From the NCBI GenBank assembly GCA_963855995.1, contig OY979728.1, positions 2,528,330 to 2,592,329 on the forward strand: DNA of 64,000 nt, written 5' to 3'. The notes beneath the pieces were generated by a model. That model did not search any database. It saw nothing but the letters and a program-made list of their open reading frames with translations, and had not been told where the DNA came from. The position numbers and the translations under genes are program-made. Source of the stretch: Muricea muricata (taxonomy: Eukaryota > Cnidaria > Anthozoa > Malacalcyonacea > Plexauridae). Each line of letters begins with the position of its first letter. Position 1 is the first letter of the stretch. Positions 29,901 to 40,807 of this stretch are shown here, piece by piece.

Positions 29901-32900
29901 TGAAAACACTTACCACATACAAGGCCAGTGTTCAGCCAGAATAGGTGAAATGAGTCGAATTCTAAAACAGCAATAAAATAAGTTGTTCTGGTTCCAAACT
30001 AAGTTTTTTCATATACAAGGACCAAATTCATCATTTTGAGATAAGTTTCATGACATTTCATTGCATTTAGGCAAATTTCAAAAATTCAGGCCAATATACC
30101 AAAGTGGAAAAAGTTCAAACATAGTGGTCAACATTAGCAGAGCGTCCAACGTACATCTCTAGTGCCCAAACTTAGCTAAAATCCGAGCGTGTGCTGATCT
30201 GGCAATGCATGAAGAATTTTACATCATTTCCATGTAATATGGGAAAATGCCGAATGAAAACACTTACCACATACAAGGCCAGTGTTCAGCCAGAATAGGT
30301 GAAATGAGTCCAATTCTAAAACAGCAATAAAATAAGTTGTTCTGGTTCCAAACTAAGTTTTTTCATATACAATGACCAAATTCATCATTTAGAGATAAGT
30401 TTCATGACATTTCATTGCATTTAGGCAAATTTCAAAAATTCAGGCCAATATACCAAAGTGGAAAAAGTTCAAACATAGTGGTCAACATTAGCAGAGCGTC
30501 CAACATACATCTCTAGTGCCCCAAACTTAGCTAAAATCCGAGCGTGTGCTGATCTGGCAATGCATGAAGAATTTTACATCATTTCCATGTAATGTGGGAA
30601 AATGCCGAATGAAAACACTTACCACATACAAGGCCAGTGTTCAGCCAGAATAGGTGAAATGAGTCGAATTCTAAAACAGCAATAAAATAAGTTGTTCTGG
30701 TTCCAAACTAAGTTTTTTCATATACAAGGACCAAATTCATCATTTTGAGATAAGTTTAATGACATTTCATTGCATTTAGGAAAATTTCAAAAATTCAGGC
30801 CAATATACCAAAGTGGAAAAAGTTCAAACATAGTGGTCAACATTAGCAGAGCGTCCAACGTACATCTCTAGTGCCCCAAACTTAGCTAAAATCTGAGCGT
30901 GTGCTGATCTGGCAATGCATGAAGAATTTTACATCATTTCCATGTAATATGGGAAAATGCCGAATGAAAACACTTACCACATACAAGGCCAGTGTTCAGC
31001 CAGAATAGGTGAAATGAGTCCAATTCTAAAACAGCAATAAAATAAGTTGTTCTGGTTCCAAACTAAGTTTTTTCATACACAATGACCAAATTCATCATTT
31101 TGAGATAAGTTTCATGACATTTCATCGCATTTACGCAAATTTCAAAAATTCAGGCCAATATACCAAAGTGGAAAAAGTTCAAACATAGTGGTCAACATTA
31201 GCAGAGCGTCCAACGTACATCTCTAGCCCCCAAACTTAGCTAAAATCCGAGCGTGTGCTGATCTGGCAATGCATGAAGAATTTTACATCATTTTCATGTA
31301 ATATGGGAAAATGCCGAATGAAAACACTTACCACATACAAGGCCAGTGTTCAGCCAGAATAGGTGAAATGAGTCCAATTCTAAAACAGCAATAAAATAAG
31401 TTGTTCTGGTTCCAAACTAAGTTTTTTCATACACAATGACCAAATTCATCATTTTGAGATAAGTTTCATGACATTTCATCGCATTTAGGCAAATTTCAAA
31501 AATTCAGGCCAATATACCAAGATGGAAAAAGTTCAAACATAGTGGTCAACATTAGCAGAGCGTCCAACGTACATCTCTAGTGCCCCAAACTTAGCTAAAA
31601 TCCGAGCGTGTGCTGATCTGGCAATGCATGAAGAATTTTACATCATTTCCATGTAATATGGGAAAACGCCGAATGAAAACACTTACCACATACAAGGCCA
31701 GTGTTCAGCCAGAATAGGTGAAATGAGTCGAATTCTAAAACACCAATAAAATAAGTTGTTCTGGTTCCAAACTAATTTTTTTCATATACAATGACCAAAT
31801 TCATCATTTTGAGATAAGTTTCATGACATTTCATCGCATTTAGGCAAATTTCAAAAATTCAGGCCAATATACCAAAGTGGAAAAAGTTCAAACATAGTGG
31901 TCAACATTAGCAGAGCGTCCAACGTACATCTCTAGTGCCACAAACTTAGCTAAAATCCAAGCGTGTGCTGATCTGGCAATGCATGAAGAATTTTACATCA
32001 TTTCCATGTAATATGGGAAAATGCCGAATGAAAACACTTACCACATACAAGGCCAGTGTTCAGCCAGAATAGGTGAAATGAGTCCAATTCTAAAACAGCA
32101 ATAAAATAAGTTGTTCTGGTTCCAAACTAAGTTTTTTCATATACAATGACCAAATTCACCATTTTGAGATAAGTTTCATGACATTTCATTGCATTTAGGA
32201 AAATTTCAAAAATTCAGGCCAATATACCGAAGTGGAAAAAGTTCAAACATAGTGGTCAACATTAGCAGAGCGTCCAACGTACATCTCTAGTGCCCCAAAC
32301 TTAGCTAAAATCCGAGCGTGTGCTGATCTGGCAATGCATGAAGAATTTTACATCATTTCCATGTAATATGGGAAAATGCCGAATGAAAACACTTACCACA
32401 TACAAGGCCAGTGTTCAGCCAGAATAGGTGAAATGAGTCCAATTCTAAAACAGCAATAAAATAAGTTGTTCTGGTTCCAAATTAAGTTTTTTCATACACA
32501 ATGACCAAATTCATCATTTTGAGATAAGTTTCATGACATTTCATCGCATTTAGGCAAATTTCAAAAATTCAGGCCAATATACCAAAGTGGAAAAAGCTCA
32601 AACATAGTGGTCAACATTAGCAGAGCGTCCAACGTACATCTCTAGCCCCCAAACTTAGCTAAAATCCGAGCGTGTGCTGATCTGGCAATGCATGAAGAAT
32701 TTTACATCATTTTCATGTAATATGGGAAAATGCCGAATGAAAACACTTACCACATACAAGGCCAGTGTTCAGCCAGAATAGGTGAAACGAGTCGAATTCT
32801 AAAACAGCAAAAAAATAAGTTGTTCTGGTTCCAAACAAAGTTTTTTCATATACAATGACCAAATTCATCATTTTGAGATAAGTTTCATGACATTTCATCG

Positions 32901-34059
32901 CATTTAGGCAAATTTCAAAAATTCAGGCCAATATACCAAAGTGGAAAAAGTTCAAACATAGTGGTCAACATTAGCAGAGCGTCCAACGTACATCTCTAGT
33001 GCCACAAACTTAGCTAAAATCCAAGCGTGTGCTGATCTGGCAATGCATGAAGAATTTTACATCATTTCCATGTAATATGGGAAAATGCCGAATGAAAACA
33101 CTTACCACATACAAGGCCAGTGTTCAGCCAGAATAGGTGAAATGAGTCCAATTCTAAAACAGCAATAAAACAAGTTGTTCTGGTTCCAAACTAAGTTTTT
33201 TCATATACAATGACCAAATTCACCATTTTGAGATAAGTTTCATGACATTTCATTGCATTTAGGAAAATTTCAAAAATTCAGGCCAATATACCGAAGTGGA
33301 AAAAGTTCAAACATAGTGGTCAACATTAGCAGAGCGTCCAACGTACATCTCTAGTGCCCCAAACTTAGCTAAAATCCGAGCGTGTGCTGATCTGGCAATG
33401 CATGAAGAATTTTACATCATTTCCATGTAATATGGGAAAATGCCGAATGAAAACACTTACCACATACAAGGCCAGTGTTCAGCCAGAATAGGTGAAATGA
33501 GTCGAATTCTAAAACAGCAATAAAATAAGTTGTTCTGGTTCCAAACTAAGTTTTTTCATATACAATGACCAAATTCATCATTTTGAGATAAGTTTCATGA
33601 CATTTCATTGCATTTAGGCAAATTTCAAAAATTCAGGCCAATATAGCAAAGTGGAAAAAGTTCAAACATAGTGGTCAACATTAGCAGAGCGTCCAACGTA
33701 CATCTCTAGTGCCCCAAACTTAGCTAAAATCCGAGCGTGTGCTGATCTGGCAATGCATGAAGAATTTTACATCATTTCCATGTAATATCGGAAAATGCCG
33801 AATGAAAACACTTACGACATACAAGGCCAGTGTCCAGCAAAAATAGGTGAAATGAGTCGAATTCTAAAACAGCAATAAAATAAGTTGTTCTGGTTCCAAA
33901 CTAAGTTTTTTCATATACAATGACCAAATTCATCATTTTGAGATAAGTTTCATGACATTTCATCGCATTTAGGCAAATTTCAAAAATTCAGGCCAATATA
34001 CCAAAGTGGAAAAAGTTCAAACATAGTGGTCAACATTAGCAGAGCGTCCAACGTACATC
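26964..34059. repeat. Short higher-order repeats (5-, 4- and 3-monomer) at the right end of the array
   Basis: The trio of variants GAGTCC-TTTAGAG-CATAC, TTAATG and CTGAG-CAGTCG occurs from 26964, again from 28739 (offset 1,775 bp, five monomers), and the first two again from about 30158 (offset about 1,419 bp, four monomers). Nearer the edge, the TCTAGCCCCC start at 31222 repeats at 32641 (1,419 bp), and the GTGCCACAAAC start at 31931 repeats at 32995 (1,064 bp, three monomers). Private substitutions become more frequent towards 34 kb. Confidence 0.8.
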
Positions 34060-35170
34060 TCTAGTGCCCCAAACTTAGCTAAAATCCGAGCGTCTGCTGA
34101 TCTGGCAATGCATGAAGAATTTTACATCATTTCCATGCAATATGGGAAAGTTCTGAATGAAAACACTTACCACATACAAGACCAGTCTTTGGTCAAAATA
34201 GGTGAAATGAGAAAAATTCTGAAACAGCAATATGATGGGTTGTTCTGGTTCCAAACTAAGTTTTTTTACATACAATGACCAATTTGACCATTTTTTTCTA
34301 ACTAGCATGAGATTTCATCGCATTTAGCAAAGTTTTAAAAATTCAGGCTAATATAACAAAGTGGGAAAAGTTCAAATAGTGTGATCAACAGTAGAAGACT
34401 CTCTGAAATACATCATTAGCGCCCCAAACTTAGCTAAAATTGCAGAGTGAGCTAATCCCGTAATGCGTGAAAAATTTTACATCATTTCCATGCAATATTG
34501 GAAAGTTCTGAACGAAAACACTTACCACATACAAGATGCCAAATGGGTAAAATCCTGAGCAAGCTGAAACACCACTATAATGCATTTCCCAGGGGTGGAT
34601 TTAGGGGAGGGGTGCACAGGGGTGTGCACCCCTGTTGGCTTTGGTGAACAGGGGTTCAAGGGGGGTGCAAAAAATCAGTATTACTATAATCTCAGTAAAT
34701 GCCCATCATTATAAGTATTCAATATTGAAAAGAGAATTTAAAAGACGGTCAAACACCAATCAAAAACACTCAAATATAAACAAAGAAATCGTTTTATATT
34801 ATATTAAAGGCCACTCGTCAAGGCTTGTCATTGAAGAATAGCCTACTTACGAAAATCAAGCATGTTGTGCCAAAGGACAGATCATTAGCCAGTTTATGTT
34901 TATTACTCCTGACAATCATTTTGTTCTGAAATCTGAATATTGAAGTATCTCAGATCATAGTAAATAGAAACTGTGCTCAGATCAATATCTAACATAATCA
35001 TTTCAGTGCAAGCCCCAGCGAGTAAACGCTCCATAGAGCATCTTGTTTTATATTAAAACTCTACATTCGTCGCCATTTTAACTTTTCAATATTGCAAGTA
35101 CTTCATGTAAGCGTACTGTATTTGCCCAGACATTTTGTGGCCAGGCTTACATCAAAATTACACAGGATAT

Positions 35171-35537
35171 AGACGCTTCCCGAATTTATTCTGTGGGCAT
35201 AAAAAACACTTCTTTTAAATAGGCTTCATACCCCGCCTCGATTTCAAGCTATTAGAGAGCTTAAGCAAGCGACGTTTTTGTCAACACGGACGGCAGCCGG
35301 AAGTAAGTTGCGTCGTTATAGATGGCGAATGATGGCGTCAGCCGTTCTCGTTTGGAATCAACAACGGCAGTCAGTCAACTTTCACGTTCATGATTTCAAA
35401 CGAGAACGGCTGACGCCATCATTCGCCATCTGTAACGACGCAACTCACTTCCGGCTGCCGTCCGTGTTGACAAAAACGTCGCTTGTTTAAGCTCTCTATT
35501 GTTTCGTGTGCACTTAAGCAAATTCGGGAAGTGTCTA
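35171..35537. mobile_element. Foldback/MITE nested in the hAT element (outer layer)
   Basis: The sequence ATAGACGCTTCCCGAATTT (35169) is answered by AAATTCGGGAAGTGTCTAT (to 35538) in inverted orientation. Both ends read as TA followed by GAC, consistent with a TA target duplication. It is interrupted by a second palindrome at 35255-35496. Confidence 0.6.
35255..35496. mobile_element. Foldback MITE, 242 bp, TA target site (inner layer)
   Basis: Arms of about 100 bp, nearly perfect inverted repeats, start GAGAGCTTAAGCAAGCGACG and end with its complement, separated by a loop of about 40 bp. TA flanks both ends (35253-35254 and 35497-35498). Terminal sequence and length resemble the 240-bp element at 44081. 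The inverted arms produce a spurious 70-residue ORF. Confidence 0.8.
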
Positions 35538-36540
35538 TTTAGCTCAGAAATATAGTATAACTTCAAAGTTTTTTCCTTTTTTTTAAGTCAAGCTGAAGCT
35601 CATAATTCAATGTTCAAATTGCAGAAAATGGTATCTCTGGGGTTCGAATTTTCAAATTTTTCAGAGGGGGGGGGGAATGCTCCGGACCCCACCCCTAGGG
35701 GCCTCGCACCTTGCCACTTGACTCACCTGGCACCCCCCTTAAAAAACACTGCTGGATCCACCCCTGGCATTTCCAGCACTCAAAACTAAGTTTTTTTCAG
35801 AAATAATGGGTGATTTTGTCATTTCTACCAAGTTTCAATGAATTCCATCACAATTTGCACATTTTCATAATTCAAGGTACAAATCTGGAACAATTAAATA
35901 TGAGGAAAAATTACAACAAGAGGTATCTCCCACTAAGCTTTTCCAAATAAAATGAGACAAGTCCAAAGTTACTTTATTCTTAAGAGACCAGCGGTACAGT
36001 GATGCATGGAAAATTTCAAATGATTTCGATGCAAAATGCTAAGGTTCTGAATCAAGACACGTAGCACACAGAAAGAGCCATTGGAAGACCAAATGGGTAA
36101 AATCATGGGCAAGCTGAAACATCACTATAACGCATTTCCAGCACTCCCAACTAAGTTTTCTCACAAACCATGAGTGATTTCGCCATTTCCACCAAGTTTC
36201 AATGAATTCAATCACAATTTGCACATTTTCAAAATTCAAGGAACAAATCTGGAAGAATTAACAATGAGGAAAAAATTTCAACAAGAGGTATCTCCCACTA
36301 AGCTTTTCAAAATATAACGAGACAACTCCAAAGTTAGTTTATTCTTAAGAGGCCAGCGGTACAGTGATGCATGGAAAATTTCAAATGATTTCGATGAAAA
36401 ATGCAAAGGTTCTTAATCAAGACATTTAGACATAGAAAAAGCCATTGAGACACCAAATGGTGAGCCCAGCTAAGCTTTTCCAACCATAACAAGACAAGTC
36501 CAAAGTTAGTTTATTCATAAGAGGCCAGTGGTAAAGTACT

Positions 36541-37681
36541 GAGAGAAAACCCACGTATTTTATGAGAGTGTTAACTCTTTTTCACATACATAGCCAAGAA
36601 ACCCTCGGAGATAAAAGTCATTTTTGACACTAGAAAGAGCTCATTTTATTGAGGTAGTATTTTTTTTTAAGTGGAACAAAATAAGTGCAAAAGTTACGAG
36701 CTAATTTGGGACATTTAACAACGGCACAGAATAGAAAATAGTTTTTTGTAACTAAAAAAAAACTCTTCCAAATCCAATCTCTAACAAATTACAAAGAAGC
36801 AATTGTTTTGTGATGAAAAGATATTAAATTGACAAGGGTGTAAAATTTTAACGTTCAGAGTCTTATTTTTCTGATCGTGCTTCTAGCTTGAAAATAAATG
36901 TGGAACTGATTAATTTTTGCCAAATTTTTAAACAAACGTTGGAATAAACTGAAATGAATAAATTTTTAATTGTACTACTGTCAGTATTTTATTTGATGTT
37001 CACAGTCAGCAAAAATGAAATTGCATTTGCAAAACATGCTCAGTTAGAATGGAAAAATGGTCTTTTTGGCATAAAATTTTAAACATTAAAAGCAGGACAA
37101 ACAATTAATACTGTGTAGGTATTATACAAGACCCACTGTTAAATACAATACATGTGATAGTGGGCATATTATGTTTTTTTTCTGAAATTGACATCAATAA
37201 CAATCTATCAATGTAAGTGGTGTGTACACTAGACGTTAGTCAGAGACACAAAAATTTGACGTTTTAAATATTTTAAAACCTTTTTTGCATGTTTTTATAT
37301 ATAAACTATTAGCCATAAAAGAATACAATAATTTTTAACCAACCAGGGCTTTAATTTTAACATAACACTATTCATCATTATTTGTTTAAATATCTGAGAC
37401 TTGAATGCTTTAAACACATGACACTTTCCATAAGTGGTCGCACAAAATAATCAAATTGGTCGAGGATACAAGTGCCATTTCAAAAATTACACTGTCCTAA
37501 TCATTGTAGCATGAAATAATACTGGTATGTATTATGCTAATTACTGTGGAGACACATATTAAGCTACACTTTGATGGTAGTTGTGACTTTATGTTATACA
37601 TGATAACAAGTTCATAGAGCTACAAATAGATCTTAATTGAGAACTAAGGCTATAACTATTAGTAATATAATTATATATTAC
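36541..37681. other. AT-rich intergenic DNA without recognised features
   Basis: No exon with a plausible reading frame and splice sites, no tandem repeat and no clear inverted repeat was found by eye. Downstream exons of the ADAL-like gene on the minus strand would be expected here, and none is visible. Confidence 0.5.
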
Positions 37682-37817
37682 CTAACAGAATTTTCGCTTG
37701 TAGTATATAATCAACTAAATCCTGGTCACCGACGTTTTCAGAAAGGATCCATGTTCCATGGCCAATGCAGTCTGGATATAAGCTAACCAATGCCCTCGTT
37801 TCTGGGATATTTGGAGC
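37682..37817 (-). pseudogene. Isolated adenosine-deaminase-like (ADAL/MAPDA) exon
   Basis: A 136-nt minus-strand exon (45 codons plus 1 nt) is bounded by acceptor TTTGTTCTACAG and donor GTAATA. It translates to a segment containing PETRALVSLYPDCIGHGTWI followed by DLVDYI. This matches the region of N6-methyl-AMP deaminase (ADAL/MAPDA) around the IGHGT motif, where family members usually read PDRIGHGTF and then DLVDF. ADAL removes the alkylamine from N6-modified AMP in the cytosol. The usually conserved Arg before IGHGT is Cys here (CGC to TGC would explain it). No other ADAL exon (HAHLNGS, LELRSTPR or SNVK regions) was found within 3 kb on either side, and the satellite begins just beyond. 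It is most simply a relic or a duplicated stray exon; a gene with very long introns is the alternative. Confidence 0.65.
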
Positions 37818-37819
37818 CT

Positions 37820-39410
37820 GTAGAACAAATCACACATAAATATTGCAGACAACTGTTAAATTGAAAAAGTGGGTGGAGGGTAGGTAATATATTACTTCTG
37901 CTATGTGAATAGATAGTTTTAATCTACCTAACCCTGTTATTTTTACATGTAGGAGGAAACCTGAAAAAAAACCTTGAGAAACTCACAGCTTTTGGCAAAG
38001 CATTGACTTGATGAGAAAAGGGTTTGAATCACATTGAGAGGCCCCCATTGCCCATCTGCAACCTTTGAGGTGCAAGTGGTTTACCAACTCACTGTCAAAG
38101 CTCCATACATTACCTAATGAATAGGGTAGAGTAAAGGATTCATTTGATCTGAGCAGACGACAATGCCCCTCATGCAATGCTAAACTGGATGCCTTGGCTT
38201 CAGCACTCTATTTTTGCATTTTTATATAATATCACTCTCAAAAATGCCAAAGTGCTGCCATATTAGCAACAATCAACTACTGTAGCACAGAAACCTGTGT
38301 GTTAGAAAACTCTATGGGGCATGGCTGCACAGAATTTCTCATCCAGAACTCACTCTTATAGGAAATGAACTTTTTAATAACAAACTACTAGTGAACATAT
38401 GCATGTGAAGTGCACAGGAACACAAACTTTGAAGATGTCAACTCAAGTGATCCTTGTTTTTTCCTATTCTGTGCCTTTAGTTAACTTTGGTAGAAATTAT
38501 CAGATTCCATTAATAACTTATTTGGTTCCAATAAATAAAGTTAAATGAATGGAAATGGGAAATATTGGCACTTAATTTGTAACATAACATTGCAGCTCTA
38601 AAATATGAAAACTAACGGTAGGGTTGCCAGAACCATGGTCAGCCATGATTGTCAGTGTGACCGTTGTACCAACTTGTGGTGGTTGTTATTATGTTTTCAT
38701 TAAAAAATAATCCCAAGAGATTGCAATCTGCATCAGTCACTGCAGAACATGGATTTTATAGTATAAAGAAAACCCAAGTGTGTCTACACAGAAGAGTTTC
38801 CAAATAAAATTTGTTAATTCCAAATAAAATTTGTTAAATGAGATTTTACACAACTAAATAAGGTATATCTCGAACAATCGATTCATCTTCAGCACCAATT
38901 TATTAGCTTAGCCGGCCCGACAATTTGGTCATGCTATGCAAATTTAAATCATTAACATTATTCATTTCTTTAGAAATTGATCCTCATACGGTCTATAAAC
39001 ACTGAAAAATTTGCATTTGCATTACCAAATGTCGGGCTGGCTTTGCCACTGATTTATTTTATTTATTTATTTAATTTCGCTAAATTGGGCCTGATTTTCG
39101 ACAAAACTCATCTATATCTCATCATAGATACTCGTCTAGAAATACTGAGACAAAATAAAACACATTACCTTGAAACAAATGCAGGATTTTCTCAAACATC
39201 TTCGAATATCGAGCCACACATGCTTGCAAATTCTTTTGTGAAATGAGTAATTTCCGACTGCCGAAGAACGAACTAATCCGAACTGTGCGACGATCTGTCG
39301 CAAACACTGATCGCAAACTACTCGGTGGAACTGGAACCACTAGAAAATCAACCCATTTTAGATCACGTGACAGTTGAATAACCCATAAAACTCATGGTCA
39401 TGGCTGAAGG
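37820..39410. other. AT-rich intergenic DNA
   Basis: Several short ORFs exist (for example near 37983-38177, 38977-39246 and 39122-39340), but none shows a recognisable domain, conserved motif or convincing splice pattern. No repeat structure is evident. Confidence 0.4.
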
Positions 39411-39416
39411 GGATGC

Positions 39417-39619
39417 ACGAGAGGTAGGTTTTCAAGATGGCGGCTGTTTTTCAAGATTCTTAAAACGAGAACGAATCAACAACCAGACATTGATAGCATT
39501 CCAAAAGCTTTCCCTAACCCTAACCACAATTTAGAAATGCTATAAATGTCTGGTTGTTGATTCTTTCTCGCTTTAAGAATCTTGAAAAACAGCCGCCATC
39601 TTGAAAACCTACCTCTCGT
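39417..39619. repeat. Foldback element with telomere-like loop
   Basis: The left arm starts ACGAGAGGTAGGTTTTCAAG (39417) and contains AAGATGGCGGC; the right arm is its inverted copy ending at 39619, with arms of roughly 80 bp. The loop contains CCCTAACCCTAACC (39513-39526), two copies of the TTAGGG-type telomeric repeat. The sequence TAAAACTCAT occurs on both sides (near 39386 and 39619), possibly an imperfect target duplication. Confidence 0.75.
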
Positions 39620-40167
39620 TAAAACTCATACAGGGACGCTGGAACCTGAAAAGGGCTGGGGGTAAATGTGGTACTACAAGCGGTGCTCCTAACAGTTCTT
39701 TGCAAAAATTTCTAGAGCAATCCTTAATCAAAAAGAGGAATTGTAGGTTATTAGTCAGGGAAGACCGCATGTAGTTTTGGCAGAGTGCAAGAGTATGAAC
39801 GGAGGAATCCAGCAAGAAAGTACTTAAATTGTGGGCGCGTATTGTGGGGTGGTACCATCTTGAATGACAACTGCCCAGATTTCCACATTTACAACCAATC
39901 TTTTTCTAGCACATCTTTTAGAATAATTAATGGTTCGCTTATTTAATGGTTCACCACGTTACATAAGTCACTGTCGCTTTACACTAGACTTGATCTATAA
40001 TAATATGTATATCTTACCGTCAGTTAAATCCTAATGAAACTTTATCAAGCACTTTGCAATTTATTTATGAAAAATATACATACAAATCCCATTGGACTTC
40101 TAATTGCTTCTTGACGTTCTCGGATGTCCAGTGTCTCCGACCTTTATTTTTCAAAAGCTAAGACTGT

Positions 40168-40398
40168 GTTATCGTCGATTTCAGCTAACTTCTCACTGTA
40201 ATAATAATCGGAAGGTCTTTGCGAAGTTCAAAAGTTTATTTCAGAATTCGAAAGCTGGCTTGTAAATTAAGCATTTAATTGGCTTCTTTGAGTTCAAGGG
40301 CCAATCACAGCCTTTGTTTACAAACCGTCTTGCGAATTCTGGAGTAAACTTCCGAACTTCGTTATTGCCGTAAAAAGTAACCTGAAATCGACGATAAC
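40168..40398. repeat. Foldback/MITE with GTTATCGTCG ends
   Basis: GTTATCGTCGATTTCAG at 40168 is mirrored by CTGAAATCGACGATAAC ending at 40398. Similarity continues inwards for most of each arm (for example GAATTCG plus a GTTTGTAAA-like stretch). Total length is about 231 bp with no coding potential. It lies just downstream of the EIF3J stop codon, in the possible 3' flank. Confidence 0.75.
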
Positions 40399-40807
40399 AA
40401 CATGCAGGTATTACAGGTGTTTGAAAGGTTCTTATTGTATACCAAAGACAAAATACATTACAATATTTTTTATATGTCTAGTCTTACAGGATGTTTGATT
40501 TGACTACAGAGACACCGACATTCACAGCCTAACGACCACATGATGAAGAAGATGGTCTCTACTCTAATCTCAAATTCATAACATATTTGCACGAGTGTAA
40601 AATACTGCTTGATCCTTCACATCACTTTGCTAAGAATTTCCAATAATTATTTCATTACCTACACAGTCATACTTTGCATCAAGCCATACTTTGTATCAAT
40701 TTTCAAATTTCTACGAATTCCGGGTCAGTTTCAATAAATATAAGCTGGGATACAATCCAGCCACAATCCATACCATTTTCCATGCACAATACATATATTT
40801 ATATTCC

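Larger units (their letters stand above)
1..34059. repeat. Satellite array, 354-355 bp monomer, about 96 tandem copies
   Basis: The motif TCTAGTGCCCCAAACTTAGC recurs at 1, 356, 710, 1065, 1420, 1775, 2129 and so on with spacing 355 or 354; the 354-bp monomers mostly lack one G in the ATATGGG stretch. Copies differ by only a few substitutions. The array is AT-rich, single-orientation and uninterrupted by any gene or transposon. Recurrent variants include TAGTG/TAGAG/TAGTA at the start, CCGAG/CTGAG, GTGTGCTG/GTCTTCTG, ATATGGG/ATGTGGG/ATACGGG, GAGTCG/GAGTCC/CAGTCG, ACAAGG/ACAATG, TTTGAG/TTTAGAG, TTCATG/TTAATG/TTACATG and GGCAA/GGAAA. Most monomers carry an EcoRI site (GAATTC), lost in the GAGTCC variants. 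Both strands are full of stops in nearly all copies, so it is non-coding. Pericentromeric, centromeric or subtelomeric location is possible but cannot be told from sequence alone. Confidence 0.98.
34590..35766. mobile_element. Nonautonomous hAT-type DNA transposon
   Basis: The ends are CAGGGGTGGAT (34590) and ATCCACCCCTG (to 35766), an 11-bp perfect inverted repeat. It is flanked on both sides by the 8-bp direct repeat GCATTTCC (34582-34589 and 35767-35774). An 8-bp target duplication with CAGGG-type ends is characteristic of the hAT superfamily. A sister satellite monomer near 36129 reads GCATTTCCAGCACT without any insertion, confirming the empty site. The 1,177-bp interior encodes no transposase; short ORFs in it come from a nested palindrome. 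Confidence 0.9.
34060..36540. repeat. Diverged satellite monomers at the array edge (interrupted by a hAT element)
   Basis: From about 34136 the monomers change abruptly but stay alignable. They keep the GCCCCAAACTTAGCTAAAAT block (34420), the AACACTTACCACATACAAG block (34516) and the CTAAGTTTTTTTC block (35787). The monomer split by the insertion at 34590-35766 resumes on the other side. Beyond it, copies spaced about 365 bp (AGGTATCTCCCACTAAGCTT near 35921 and 36286) are only distantly similar to the main array. A final copy near 36460-36540 has an internal deletion. This is the usual picture of old, unhomogenised monomers at a satellite border. Confidence 0.85.

Noticed and set aside
1..34059. 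CRISPR array or phage-like repeat region
   Set aside because: The unit is 355 bp with no alternation of short repeats and unique spacers, and the surrounding genes are intron-containing animal genes.
32713..34308. Minus-strand ORFs of 61 and 77 residues within satellite monomers (32713-32898 and 34075-34308)
   Set aside because: They exist only where a substitution or divergence removes stops present in nearly all other monomers, for example CTTAG changed to CTTTG near 32837. There is no sign of coding constraint.
35278..35490. 70-residue ORF as a gene inside the hAT element
   Set aside because: It spans the two arms of a palindromic MITE and reads the arm sequence and its inverse.
39632..39650. 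hAT-like end CAGGGACGCTGGAACC
   Set aside because: No matching inverted end or 8-bp duplication was found nearby, so it may be a lone fragment or chance.
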